Source: JBOFSQ01 sp051651625
GTDB lineage: Bacteria > Planctomycetota > Planctomycetia > Pirellulales > Thermoguttaceae
Direction: 5' to 3'
Assembly (NCBI GenBank): GCA_051651625.1
Contig: JBOFSQ010000022.1
Location: 62,001-126,000 of the forward strand
Length of the DNA: 64,000 nt
The notes under the pieces were generated by a model, which was given only the letters and a program-made list of their open reading frames with translations, ran no database searches and was not told the origin of the DNA. The position numbers were made by a program, and so were the translations under genes. This document shows positions 41,419 to 50,800 of the stretch, one piece after another (position 1 is the first letter of the stretch; the number at the start of each line of letters is the position of its first letter).

Positions 41419-43452
41419 ATTATATTTAATCAATTTCTAGCGTACGAGAGTGCGTTTCTTGACTGGCGGCGTGATGGCATGCCGAACATCAGCGACCTCT
41501 CCTACCAGTATATCAACTTTCTGACCGATCCCAACGACGACCAAGCGGCAAGACCGGGGACGCTTTGGACGCATCAGTGGGAAGCGTTTCTGCGCGTGGT
41601 CTACGCCTGCGATGTTCTTGGAAGCCAGCACATTGGGAGCAATGGTTTGTTGCTCAACATTGTCACCGGTGGTGGCAAGACGGCACTCATTGCGGCGATT
41701 ATCGCTTGGCTTCGCATAGCGCACGACGTTGAGAAGTTCGTATTGATTTGTCCCAATTTGATTTTCCGCGACCGGTTGGAAGACGACTTCACCGCTGGTA
41801 AAGTATTCATCGACCGCGACTTGCTCCCGCGCGGACAGCATCCACAACCGCAAGACTTTGCCTTGACTGTACTCGGCAGCGGGAAGCAAGGCGGCTGGGC
41901 GGATTTACTCGGTGCCAGCATAATCTTGGGGAACATCCACCAATTTTATATCAGCAATCACAGTGGACAGAGCAATTTGTCGGCACTGATGACTGGACCA
42001 CGCTTTGCGATATTCAACGACGAAGCCCACAACTCTCCCGCACCGGAATACGACGCGACACTCAAACGCATGCGAGAGAACTGTGCATTTCGTTTGGATA
42101 CTACCGCCACTCCCGACCGCGCCGACGGACAAGCTCCCGACAGCGAGATGATTTACGAATACAACATCAATGACGCACTTGCAGATAGTGTTGTCAAAAC
42201 TCCTGTCGTCTATCAACCTGACATAAAGACGGTGCAGTTGACTTACACCGATGCGCGAACAGGCAAGAGATGCAGTGTTGAAGATATTAACTGGGACGAA
42301 GTAGACCAGCGCGGCCTCAACGCGACACAATGGGTCACTGATGATGAGCCGATGCGTCAACAGATGGCGATAGCACTCACACGCCTGAAAGAGCAAGAAC
42401 GGCGGGCACAAAATCGGTATCATCCGATTCTGTTTGTAGTTGCGGTGTGCAAAAAAGATGCGGAGCGTGCGATGCAAACGCTCGAACAGTATTTCAAGGT
42501 CAAGTCCCTTCTTGTCACCGAAGACAGCGAAGATGACGCGCGACAACAAGCCCGCGAGTTAGGGCGTCAGCAAAAGGGGCACACTCCTTACAAAGCGGTG
42601 GTGAGCGTGTTGATGTTGCGTGAAGGGTGGGACGTGCCGGAAGTGGGCGTGATTCTGTTGCTTCGCAAGTTTGGCAGCACGGTTTACGGCCAGCAAGTTG
42701 TGGGACGTGGTTTGCGGCGAGTGCGAGTGAAAGGCGTTGCGCCGGACGAGCCGCAAATCTGCGCCATCGTAGACCATCCGAAACTTGACCATCAGTGGCT
42801 TTGGGATATTTTCAATGCAAAAAAACGTACAGGCGTTTTGATTGATCAAGAGTTCGACGAGACCGAAGACTTGCCGCCACCGCCTCCGAAGCAAGAGATT
42901 GTCAATCACGATAACGTCATTGAAGTACCGCCGAAGTTGGCATTGTTAGACGATGCTGGCGAGTTTGAGTTTGACTACATTCCTCCGCCACCTGAACCGG
43001 TGCAAAACTGGCGAGAGTTGATGGCGGCATTCACCTACGATCCTCTTGCGATTGAAATTACCAAAGTGACTATTAGCGGTGTTAGTGGACGAGAGCTTGG
43101 CGGTGAGAGGTGGGTGTCTATCGACTCTGCTCCTGATGCGATGTCGCAAGATGTTGTACTGCCTACGATCAGCGATCAAGACCTGCGTGATGCTGTTAAA
43201 CAAGCATTGCTGGAAGTGTCCGAAAATCTCACTATTGATGCTGGTTACGCCCGCGACTCTATTGGTGCTGTTTATAGTGCATTGCTTCATCACGTCCGTG
43301 CCAAGTTCCTCAAAGATCAATCGCTTGGTTTTGCCAGTCGTGAGGATGTGGAGTTTGCGTGGAAAATGCTGCGGCAGGTGCGAGCGAATGTTTTGGAAAT
43401 CCCCGGACTCATTGCAGGAATGATTGATTATGGCGACCAGCAAACGTGTTGA
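41419..43452 (+). CDS. res: Type III restriction enzyme helicase subunit (Res)
   Basis: About 677 residues with superfamily 2 motifs: LNIVTGGGKTALIAAI (Walker A), IFNDEAHNS (DEAH box), LDTTATPDR and QVVGRGLRRVRV (motif VI). This is the ATP-dependent translocase part of a type III restriction enzyme. The start is unclear: protein-like sequence (FLAYESAFLDWRRDG) begins right after the mod stop, where only an ATT codon at 41419 lies behind GGAGG. The first in-frame ATG in that stretch is 41479. The endonuclease domain normally fused at the C-terminus is absent and is encoded by the next gene. Confidence 0.85.
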   Translation: MIFNQFLAYESAFLDWRRDGMPNISDLSYQYINFLTDPNDDQAARPGTLWTHQWEAFLRVVYACDVLGSQHIGSNGLLLNIVTGGGKTALIAAIIAWLRIAHDVEKFVLICPNLIFRDRLEDDFTAGKVFIDRDLLPRGQHPQPQDFALTVLGSGKQGGWADLLGASIILGNIHQFYISNHSGQSNLSALMTGPRFAIFNDEAHNSPAPEYDATLKRMRENCAFRLDTTATPDRADGQAPDSEMIYEYNINDALADSVVKTPVVYQPDIKTVQLTYTDARTGKRCSVEDINWDEVDQRGLNATQWVTDDEPMRQQMAIALTRLKEQERRAQNRYHPILFVVAVCKKDAERAMQTLEQYFKVKSLLVTEDSEDDARQQARELGRQQKGHTPYKAVVSVLMLREGWDVPEVGVILLLRKFGSTVYGQQVVGRGLRRVRVKGVAPDEPQICAIVDHPKLDHQWLWDIFNAKKRTGVLIDQEFDETEDLPPPPPKQEIVNHDNVIEVPPKLALLDDAGEFEFDYIPPPPEPVQNWRELMAAFTYDPLAIEITKVTISGVSGRELGGERWVSIDSAPDAMSQDVVLPTISDQDLRDAVKQALLEVSENLTIDAGYARDSIGAVYSALLHHVRAKFLKDQSLGFASREDVEFAWKMLRQVRANVLEIPGLIAGMIDYGDQQTC

Positions 43453-43780
43453 ACGAGCGAATCCACAAAAAAGCCCGTGGAACTTTGAGAAGTGCGATAG
43501 CATTCTCGAATGGCAGATGGCGAACCGGCTAGAAAACGACCCCACCGTAGTCAAGTGGATGAAGCGTCACGGTGTCACGATTCCTTGGATTGATGTTCAA
43601 GGGCACCAGCGACGCTACGTCCCTGACTTCTTGGTTGAATACTCCGACGGGAGCAAAATCATCATTGAAGTCAAAGACCCAACTCGCCTCGATTCCGACG
43701 ACGTGAAGCGTAAACGTTCCGCTGCAGAACTCTGGTGCAAACAGCGCGGAATGACCTATCGCATCGAAACGATGTGGTGA
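43430..43780 (+). CDS. PD-(D/E)XK endonuclease domain, detached from Res
   Basis: The 116-residue protein contains CDSILEWQMANRLENDP, VKWMKRHGVTIPW and YVPDFLVEYSDGSKIIIEVK. It has the PD and ExK of the nuclease fold, and the wording matches the C-terminal endonuclease domain of type III Res proteins (TnsA-like nucleases are similar). It starts inside the res gene in another frame (23-base overlap). It is either a separate subunit or the product of an old frameshift that split res. Confidence 0.8.
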   Translation: MATSKRVERANPQKSPWNFEKCDSILEWQMANRLENDPTVVKWMKRHGVTIPWIDVQGHQRRYVPDFLVEYSDGSKIIIEVKDPTRLDSDDVKRKRSAAELWCKQRGMTYRIETMW

Positions 43781-43789
43781 CGTCTATAT

Positions 43790-44836
43790 TCAAACAGAAT
43801 GCGATCTCGATTTGCGAATCTGGTGTGGGAACCAATGCGGTATGTTTGCGCGTTTACAGGCTCGAAGTATGGCGTTGCGATATGAATCACGGCGGTATTT
43901 GTCGCCGGGTGATTTCTTCGGGTTTTCTTTCGCACGGTTCTGTTGTGATGGCTGCACCTTCGTTCTACGCTCTGCTCGCCGCTTTGCTTTATGCTTTGCA
44001 AGCGAATCTTTCGGACTGAACAGATAACGTTCGGTATCGTCGCCGACGCTTTCGAGATACGGACGCAAAATCTCCTGACAGTGTGGGCCAAAAAAGATAA
44101 CCCGCTCCTTACCACGCCAAGCCCCTTTGTGGACTTTGGGACTGTATCGCCATACATCGCGCGACATGTCAATATCGCAGGCACGGAGCTGCAACATCTC
44201 ACTTGACCGCATCCCGCTGTGCATCTGGAATTGAACGAGGTCGGCGACAACGGAAGGGAGATGTGGCAATGTCTTTTCGACAATATCGAGGGGAACTGGA
44301 CGTACTTTCTTGCTGGCCTTGACCGTACTATGCCCAGCACGAATCCCCATAACTGCTTGTAACGCTTGTGAAACCGATGGGGGGCACAGTTCGTTTTCTA
44401 CGGCCCATCGGAAGCAAGCGCGGATGATGTCGATCCGCGTGTTAATCGTCGCCCGCGCCAGTCCTTGGGTGATGAGACGTTCTCGCAACCGCTTCAGTGC
44501 CAGTGGGCCAAACTGGCTCGGCTTGTCTTTACCGTGAACGTCGAGCAGCAACTGGATCGCACTCTTGTACCGGCCATAACTGCCGGTATCGTTGGTGTTT
44601 CGTTCAAACCGCTGCTTCACTTCAAGTAGAAACTCGACGGCGATTTCCTCAATGGTCAGCTCGGATGCGGGAGAACGCACCGGCGAGGCGGGTTGCTCCC
44701 GAAGATAATCAGCGAGCAGTAAGCGGGCTTGCACCTTGGCTTCAGCCTTGTCCTTACCGAGATAATGATCCTTCCCGGCGACACGGATGAAAAAGTAGCC
44801 TTTGGTGTGCAGGCGGAGAGACGGAAGACGTGACAC
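43790..44836 (-). CDS. int: Tyrosine integrase, C-terminally truncated
   Basis: The 348-residue protein has an N-terminal arm-binding-like region, a SAM-like core-binding domain (TIEEIAVEFLLEVKQRF to LCPPSVSQALQAV) and a catalytic domain. The first catalytic Arg is in HSGMRSSEMLQL and the HxxR box in HQIR. It stops right after HQIRKS; the LGH and final Tyr nucleophile motifs are missing, and the downstream sequence does not restore them. The GTG at 44836 follows GGGAGGT. It sits just inside the right end of the island next to tRNA-Ala, so it is the element's own integrase, now probably inactive. Confidence 0.85.
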   Translation of the reverse strand: MSRLPSLRLHTKGYFFIRVAGKDHYLGKDKAEAKVQARLLLADYLREQPASPVRSPASELTIEEIAVEFLLEVKQRFERNTNDTGSYGRYKSAIQLLLDVHGKDKPSQFGPLALKRLRERLITQGLARATINTRIDIIRACFRWAVENELCPPSVSQALQAVMGIRAGHSTVKASKKVRPVPLDIVEKTLPHLPSVVADLVQFQMHSGMRSSEMLQLRACDIDMSRDVWRYSPKVHKGAWRGKERVIFFGPHCQEILRPYLESVGDDTERYLFSPKDSLAKHKAKRRAERRTKVQPSQQNRAKENPKKSPGDKYRRDSYRNAILRACKRANIPHWFPHQIRKSRSHSV

Positions 44837-44866
44837 GGAATACCTCCCTTTGGTCAAGAGAAACGA

Positions 44867-44930
44867 CACCCCTTTTCACCCCTTTTTATCGGGATTTGGG
44901 TGTAAAACACCCCCGAAAAGGGTGTTTTAC
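44867..44930. promoter_or_regulatory. Direct repeats and hairpin between integrase and tRNA
   Basis: CACCCCTTTT occurs twice in tandem (44867-44886), matching repeats near the left end of the island. A perfect 11-bp inverted repeat, GTAAAACACCC with its complement, follows at 44902-44930. They may be integrase or excisionase binding sites and the int promoter region. Confidence 0.4.
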
Positions 44931-45001
44931 GCGTCACTTTCGACCATCGAAAGGCAAGGTGAAATCCTTGCGGAGCCTATAATTTACAGTGTTTTAACAA
45001 T

Positions 45002-45044
45002 TGGAGCTAGACGGGCTCGAACCGACGACCTCCGCGTTGCAAAC
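45002..45044. other. attR: right attachment site within tRNA-Ala
   Basis: Identical over 43 bases to 15049-15091. The integration kept a complete tRNA gene at this end. Confidence 0.88.
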
Positions 45045-45074
45045 GCGGCGCTCTCCCAACTGAGCTATAGCCCC
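45002..45074 (-). tRNA. tRNA-Ala(TGC)
   Basis: A 73-base cloverleaf with acceptor stem GGGGCTA/TAGCTCC, D-arm GCTCAGTTGGGAGAGC and anticodon loop TTTGCAA (anticodon TGC, Ala). The TTCGAGC T-loop is present. CCA is not encoded. The T-stem has one T-T mismatch by my folding. Its 3' 43 bases are the island attachment site. Confidence 0.95.
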
Positions 45075-45108
45075 AAAAAATCAGAATCAGAGTGACAACC
45101 TTTTCACG

Positions 45109-45606
45109 TCACGCGCCGTCGCGTGATGGTGAGGTCTGGGTTGATGTATCACGTCCAAGTTCGCGACGAATCGCTCGCCGGATCACCTGCTCGTCTCCCT
45201 GTTGTCGATTGAGTTCACGCAAAAAGTGAACCCGCGCCTCAAGTGCCATCATAAGTCCTAGCACCACAACCCACAGCAAGAAAAATATAACACCAAGCCA
45301 ACTCGCCAAAAAAATGACACCGTGAACCCGCGGCGAAATCAAAAGTCCAACAAACATTCCAACCGAAGCGAGACCAGCCAGCACCCGCAACTGCATATAA
45401 CGCCGATACCGACGACGACCATAACCCCACGACGGATGACCTTCGGGAAGTGTACGCCAGCGTTCTTCAAACCGCCCCCACAATCCACCAGCAAACGCCA
45501 ACACCAAAACCGCCAGCAATAAAAACACCACGCGCGGAACGTCTAGTGTCAACACCACGGACGACTCAACAACCTGTGACTGGCCGAAAAGTAGGCTCTG
45601 CCACAT
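45109..45606 (-). CDS. Membrane protein of unknown function, 165 aa
   Basis: Three hydrophobic segments are visible: VVFLLLAVLVLAFAGGLWG near the N-terminus, then VLAGLASVGMFVGLLI and VIFLASWLGVIFFLLWVVVL. They are separated by a basic loop (RRRYRRYMQLR) and followed by a charged helical tail. The protein lies 9 bases from the 85-aa gene on the same strand, so the two may form an operon. I do not recognise a family. Confidence 0.7.
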   Translation of the reverse strand: MWQSLLFGQSQVVESSVVLTLDVPRVVFLLLAVLVLAFAGGLWGRFEERWRTLPEGHPSWGYGRRRYRRYMQLRVLAGLASVGMFVGLLISPRVHGVIFLASWLGVIFFLLWVVVLGLMMALEARVHFLRELNRQQGDEQVIRRAIRRELGRDTSTQTSPSRDGA

Positions 45607-45615
45607 AATACACCA

Positions 45616-45873
45616 CTACTTGTGATAACCGAGCGACAACACAACCGCCAACATCTCTTCGTATGTGATAAACCGCCGACGCTGCTGCGCTTTGTAGTTG
45701 TCAATCGCTTGCGCAAGCTCCATCGCATTGGGCGAAAGGCCTTCGTAGGCATCGGCAAAGGAACGACGCTCAACCGGTGGCGCACCACCCGACTGTGGCT
45801 GCGGCAACCCACCACCCTGAGCACCTCCCATACCACGACGCTGAACAAAAGGGTAGCTGTTATCTGCACTCAT
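45616..45873 (-). CDS. Small protein of unknown function, 85 aa
   Basis: The N-terminal half is Gly/Pro/Gln-rich and flexible. The C-terminal half (MELAQAIDNYKAQQRRRFIT and EEMLAVVLSLGYHK) is helical and looks conserved. It lies directly upstream of the 165-aa membrane protein gene. I recall similar short C-terminal patterns in planctomycete hypothetical proteins, but I cannot name the family. Confidence 0.65.
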   Translation of the reverse strand: MSADNSYPFVQRRGMGGAQGGGLPQPQSGGAPPVERRSFADAYEGLSPNAMELAQAIDNYKAQQRRRFITYEEMLAVVLSLGYHK

Positions 45874-46111
45874 GACTTAACCCAAACGGGAAACGTTATC
45901 GCCTGCCCAGCAAAACGATGTACGGCCAAGCACCAAGACCGCGCGGAATTGTACCACGAAAACACGACTCGGCGAAGGGGGCCGCCCAACAAGCCGTATT
46001 TCTTCACCACCTTGACTCACTTCGCCGTCCGCTATAATGGGAGCCGTTATGCACGCCGCAAACGCCAACACTCTTCACGGACGATGAGTCGTCCCAACGC
46101 CGAGGTCAAAT

Positions 46112-46846
46112 ATGCGCACAAATCTTTTGAACACGTTCACAACCTACGTCGCACTGTTCACGGCGATGTTCATCGTCACAACCAGCACCGTCTTTGGACA
46201 AGCTGGACGTAACAGTATCGCGTCGCCAAATCAAGCGGTCTCGAACCAAGTCAAACAGGCGAAGACGGCGATGGAAGCGATGATGACAAGCGCGACCGAC
46301 ATCTCAACCGCTCTCTCCGAAGCGTTCACAACCGACGCTGAAACTACGTCCGCTCTCATCGGCGATACCGGTGCCGCCACTACCGGAACATCCGATCCAA
46401 CAGTTCTCACCACTCTCGAACGTGAAGCGATCTCCATCAAACAGCCGACCGACACGTTCGTCGATCTAAATCAGAACTTGAGCAACACGATGTTGCGTTT
46501 ACCGCGTCTAACGATTGACAAACGTTCGTTCCCTTCGACCGCCGATCTGCCGCCACTTTTGCAGCGCGAAGGTGCGGGGTTTATTCGTCACGTCGAAAAA
46601 CGTCTCGGACTCGCGGGGCGTTTCACTCTCGAACAAGACGCCGGACGCCTCCTCATCACCGGTACTCTCGATAATGAAGATCAGGTGGAGCTTGTCCGTT
46701 CGATGGCGCGAATGACGCCGGGGTTTGAGGCGATGCGACTTGAACTGGCGGTAGCGGAATCGAAGCCACGACCGACGATCCCACTCCCGCGGAGCCGCTG
46801 GGACCGGACGCCGCCGACGCCGCGTACTGGTTTGCGAACGGAATAG
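46112..46846 (+). CDS. Exported protein with BON-like C-terminal domain
   Basis: The 244-residue protein has a signal peptide (about 1-30, YVALFTAMFIVTTSTVFGQ) and a low-complexity Thr/Ala/Ser stretch. A C-terminal region reads FTLEQDAGRLLITGTLDNED followed by an alternating strand and helix, resembling a BON (osmY-like) domain. BON domains bind membranes or sugars in the periplasm. GAGGTC precedes the ATG. Its last 191 bases overlap the 3' end of the convergent lipoprotein gene, which is unusual. Confidence 0.65.
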   Translation: MRTNLLNTFTTYVALFTAMFIVTTSTVFGQAGRNSIASPNQAVSNQVKQAKTAMEAMMTSATDISTALSEAFTTDAETTSALIGDTGAATTGTSDPTVLTTLEREAISIKQPTDTFVDLNQNLSNTMLRLPRLTIDKRSFPSTADLPPLLQREGAGFIRHVEKRLGLAGRFTLEQDAGRLLITGTLDNEDQVELVRSMARMTPGFEAMRLELAVAESKPRPTIPLPRSRWDRTPPTPRTGLRTE

Positions 46847-47774
46847 TCGCCGCCGGTGCCCACGCATCAGGATATTGCGGCATCGGTAAGTCGCTTGTGT
46901 AAAGCGGACTATACGCCGATGCGTTTGCATTCATTGTCGCGGTCGCTTCTTGACGCATCGACGCAAATTGTTCGTAAACGAGCGACGTTGCGTTGTTGTC
47001 TCGAACAGTTTTTTCTGCGGATGGTGCGGATGGCGTGACGGAGTATTCTCCTTGCGCGAGAAACTCTCCGTTGCCGAGACGCTGCGTATCACGCATCGAG
47101 AGCGGAATCGTACCGACAACTCGCGACGAATGCACGTTGTTGTTTGTCTGCGCCGGCGTGATTGAACTGTTTGTCTCGCGGTGCGACGCCTGTGCAAAAT
47201 TCGGCGGCAAAATGTCGCGGTAGGCGGTCGGTTGAGGTTGTATGCGTCCGGTCGTGCTCCCTTCGAGGATTGTCGCAACGGGTTGCGTCACGACGAGTTT
47301 TCCTTCTTGCGTGCGGTCATCGAATCGCACGATCACCGAGAGCGTCTTTTCGGGGCCGCCGTGTTCGTCGATTGGCAAGAAGAAGTCGTAACCGTGCCCG
47401 ATAGGTTCTTTGTGTGCGTAGTGAAACGGCAACGTTTCGGGCTTGAAAATGAACTGCTTGAGCGGTTTGGCGTGCTGCGGGTCTTCTTCGAGACCGTCGA
47501 AAATAAACACCGTAACCGTCCCCGAAACTTGGATCGCCTGCGGCGGTTTTTTCGACTTCGCGGGCATCTCTGGATAGAACACGATTCGCCCAGCGAGTCC
47601 GCGGAGTGGCGGGCCGCCTTCGGGATCGGTCTGGGCGTAGGTGTTCCAAACGTCAACCATCCGCGCCGGCGACTTCACCTTTTTAGAAAACGCAAACGGA
47701 TTCACCGGCACCGAAGTGCAACCGCAAAAAACCGCAAACGCGAGAAGTAGAGATGTGATTGAGTATTTGGGCAT
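46656..47774 (-). CDS. Lipoprotein of unknown function, 372 aa
   Basis: The signal peptide ends in a lipobox (LLLAFAVFCGC) and mature CTSVPVNPF follows. A conserved-looking domain (about 40-170) contains RMVDVWNTYAQTDPEGGPPL, RIVFYPEMP and GTVTVFIFDGLEEDPQ, with FFLPIDEHGG. The C-terminal half is low-complexity Pro/Ser/Ala. The domain wording is one I associate with planctomycete-specific lipoproteins. It lies downstream of the secretin gene on the same strand, so a role in secretion or pili is possible. Its 3' end overlaps the plus-strand gene. Confidence 0.75.
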   Translation of the reverse strand: MPKYSITSLLLAFAVFCGCTSVPVNPFAFSKKVKSPARMVDVWNTYAQTDPEGGPPLRGLAGRIVFYPEMPAKSKKPPQAIQVSGTVTVFIFDGLEEDPQHAKPLKQFIFKPETLPFHYAHKEPIGHGYDFFLPIDEHGGPEKTLSVIVRFDDRTQEGKLVVTQPVATILEGSTTGRIQPQPTAYRDILPPNFAQASHRETNSSITPAQTNNNVHSSRVVGTIPLSMRDTQRLGNGEFLAQGEYSVTPSAPSAEKTVRDNNATSLVYEQFASMRQEATATMNANASAYSPLYTSDLPMPQYPDAWAPAATIPFANQYAASAASGPSGSAGVGSSVVASIPLPPVQVASPQTPASFAPSNGQAPPDLHYREYR

Positions 47775-47784
47775 AGCGATTGGC

Positions 47785-47880
47785 TTTACTTTAGACACTG
47801 ACACGGACTAACACGGACAAAATTCATGGACGTCCGTGTCTGTCCGTGAAAGTCCGTGTTCGTCCGTGTGTCCGTGTCCA
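47785..47880. repeat. Short tandem and inverted CCGTGT repeats
   Basis: Multiple copies of GTCCGTGT and its complement ACACGGAC fill the gap between the secretin and lipoprotein genes. They can fold into overlapping hairpins. No gene is supported. Confidence 0.7.
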
Positions 47881-47896
47881 GTGGGGTGAAATCACA

Positions 47897-50800
47897 TCAC
47901 CTCGGAATCGCCGGTTTCGGCGATGGTGCTGGTGGCGTATCTGGTGACATTATCGGTTGCGGATAGGCGGTCGGGACTCGCCCGACGACGGGTTGTTGCG
48001 GCGCGGCGACATCGTAAAATCCTGCGTCGGAAGCGAGTTCGGTGACGCGAGTCAGACACCAGCTCATCCGCGCCGCTTCGATGCGTTTGAGGTTCGCAGC
48101 GTCGGCGGAGTTGCGGATGATACGCGGCGTCAAAATAACGAGCAGTTCCGTTCGCCGCGAACGATCAACTTTGTACTGAAACAGTTTCCCCAAAAGCGGA
48201 ATGTCCGACAAGTACGGAACACGCCGCCGCGTCTCTTGGTGCTCTTTGGAAATGAGTCCGCCGAGGACGACAGTTTCGTTGTCCGCCGCCGAAACGACTG
48301 TCATCGTGAGGATCGAGTTGATTTTCTGCGCGCGAATTTCTTTGCCGTCTTTCACGTCAACGACAACCGAGTCAGACGAACTTGCGAGACTCGATTTGTT
48401 CGCCGCAACCTGCATCACGACCTTTCCGTCGGGGCTGATGTTCGGCGTGACGATGAGAAGCAAACCAACATCTTCGTACTCGATCTGTTGAGTTGCAAAA
48501 CTGGAATTGCCGCTCACCGCCGAGCCTTTAATCACCGGCACTTTTTGACCGACGTGAATGAACGCCTTCTGATTGTTCATCGCCGTAATCTGCGGACGAC
48601 TCAACACCTCAAGACAACTTTTCTCCTGAAGCGCACGAATCATAATACTCAAAGCGTTGCTGTTTGCGGACAGAACAAGTCCGCCAAATCCAGCCTCGCT
48701 GCTCGTTCGCCCGGTTGCGAAGTTACTCAAAAGTTGCGGCAAAACTGTCCCCGCCGCGCCCGCTGAGAGCGTGTTGAAACCTGTACCAACCGAGCTTGCC
48801 GGATCGAGATTGAAACCGAATCCGGGTTTGGCGTCGCCGTTCAAGATGATGTCTTCGGTGACGACGCTGCCATCAGGTTTGGTTGTCGTTCGCGTCCCTT
48901 TTGTGATGTTTGAAAAACTACTGCGGTCGAATAGTAAAGAATCTTGGATTCCGAACTCTGCACCGAACTCGTCGTGTTGACCGAGCGTCACTTCGGCGAT
49001 CAAGACCTGAATCATCACCTGCGGCGGCGACTGATCGAGGTCTTGAATGAGCTGCATAATCTGCTCGTAAGTCTCTGGCGTAGCGGAGATGATGAGTGAG
49101 TTTGATGTCGCTTCGGGGATGACGATGACGCTGCTGTCGAGCTGTTCGTATTCGGTGACACCGGGCGTTTCTCTGAGAATTGCGCGGTGACTTGCGATGT
49201 ACTTCATGACCGACGCCGCAACAGCATCGGCGCGGAGATTTTTGAGTTTGTAGATAGACTGCTGGTGCCGCATAACACCTTCTCGGTCAATGAAGAGTAG
49301 CAAACTCTCAACGATTTTGAGGTCGCCCGCAGTTCCGGCGGCGATGATGCTGTTGGTGCGTGGATCGACGGCGAAACGAATCGCGACGAGCGTGTCGGCG
49401 TCTTTCGCACCGGGAAGTTTCGGCCCGACTTGTCCAGCCGTTTGCGTTGGAAGTAATGTCTGAAGCATTTTCACGAGCGATTCGGCGTTCCCGTATTGCA
49501 TCTGGAAAACTTTAATTTCCGCCGTCGCCGCCGGTGCGTCGAGCATTTTTACGAGTTCTTCCAAGAGCGGCATCGACGATTCTGGTGCGGCCAGAATCAA
49601 GATGTTGTTCCGCACGTCGCGTCCGATCCGCACGTCTGAAAGTATTCCAGAACGCAAAAGCTGTTTCCCTTTTTCGTCAACGACGTACATCTCCAGCGAC
49701 GGCAGTTTGCGGTCGGGCGTACCTTGAATGCCGGGAGTGATCGCCTCGGTGAGAGCTGTTGCGACATCGTTCACATAAGAGTTTAGGAGCTTGATTTGGC
49801 GGACTTGAAGCGTTGGGCCGCCTTCGACGCTCGACACATCAAGCTGCGCGATTAAGTATTCGAGTTTTGCGAAGTCGTTTTCGCCAGCCTGTACGATGAG
49901 CGAGTTCGTTCGGAGGTCGGCCCACACTTGCAATCGCGGCGCGAAGCCCGATCCCTCCGCCGATGGCAGCGGGAAAATCCCTTGCAGCGACTGATACATC
50001 TGCGTCGCTGAAATGTATTTGAGTCTGAAAATGCGGAGCGAACTCCCCGGCGCATCGACGCCTTGATCGAGCGTTTCGATCAAATCGCGCATCGCTTCTT
50101 TCGCGTTTCCCCAACCGACAATCAGAATTGCGTTCGGCGTGATGAGCGGAATGATAGAGGCCATCCCTTGCTTCATTTGGAAGTAGCCGATTCGCGGCGA
50201 ATAGAGCTGCGCGATAAGTCCGCTCAAGGGAATACAGTGAACGTGCTTCAAGAAGTAGACTTCAATTTGCGGCTCGGCGACTTTACTCAACGCCTCGATT
50301 TGGCGAATCATATCGACGACTCGCGCAACGTCGTTCCCAGTGGCGTCGATGACGACGACATCAAGCGCATCGAGAACTTCATAATTGAGAGACGAGGCGA
50401 CATCGAGATTACTGCCGTCGCGGTTGCCGCCAGCACTGTTACCGTCGCCAGCACCGCCAGTACCAGCACCGCCGCCGCCACCAGCATCTCCACCTCCGCC
50501 GTCTTGCAACAGGTAGTTCATCTGTTGGATCGGTCTGTGTGGTGACGTGCGCAACGCTTCGTCGCGTTTGCGTGCTTCGCTCTCCGACTCGGCGCGATTG
50601 ATTTCGAGAAGACGTTCAACGGTCAGAAGATTCGCATCGACGCGGATGAACTTTCGTTCGCGTCCGATTGCGGGTTTGTCTTGGTCGATCATTCGCACCA
50701 GTGCGACAATCTGCGCGGTGACAACTGCGTCGCCGGTGACGACGAGGCCTTGCGGATTCTGGCTCCAGCGGAGCGACGCCTGTCGCTTGACGCCGTTCTT

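Larger units (their letters stand above)
15049..45044. mobile_element. Integrative genomic island inserted at tRNA-Ala
   Basis: A 43-base direct repeat (15049-15091 and 45002-45044) equals the 3' part of tRNA-Ala. The intact tRNA is kept at the right end, with the integrase gene immediately inside it, the classical arrangement of tRNA-targeting integrative elements. Cargo includes nucleases, helicases, a RES protein, an AAA ATPase operon, a kinase and a type III restriction-modification locus. The centre is A/T-richer than the flanks. The integrase is truncated, so the element is probably fixed. Confidence 0.85.

Noticed and set aside
43424..43780. TnsA of a Tn7-like transposon
   Set aside because: The fold is similar, but there are no TnsB or TnsC genes, and the position directly after Res fits its missing nuclease domain better.
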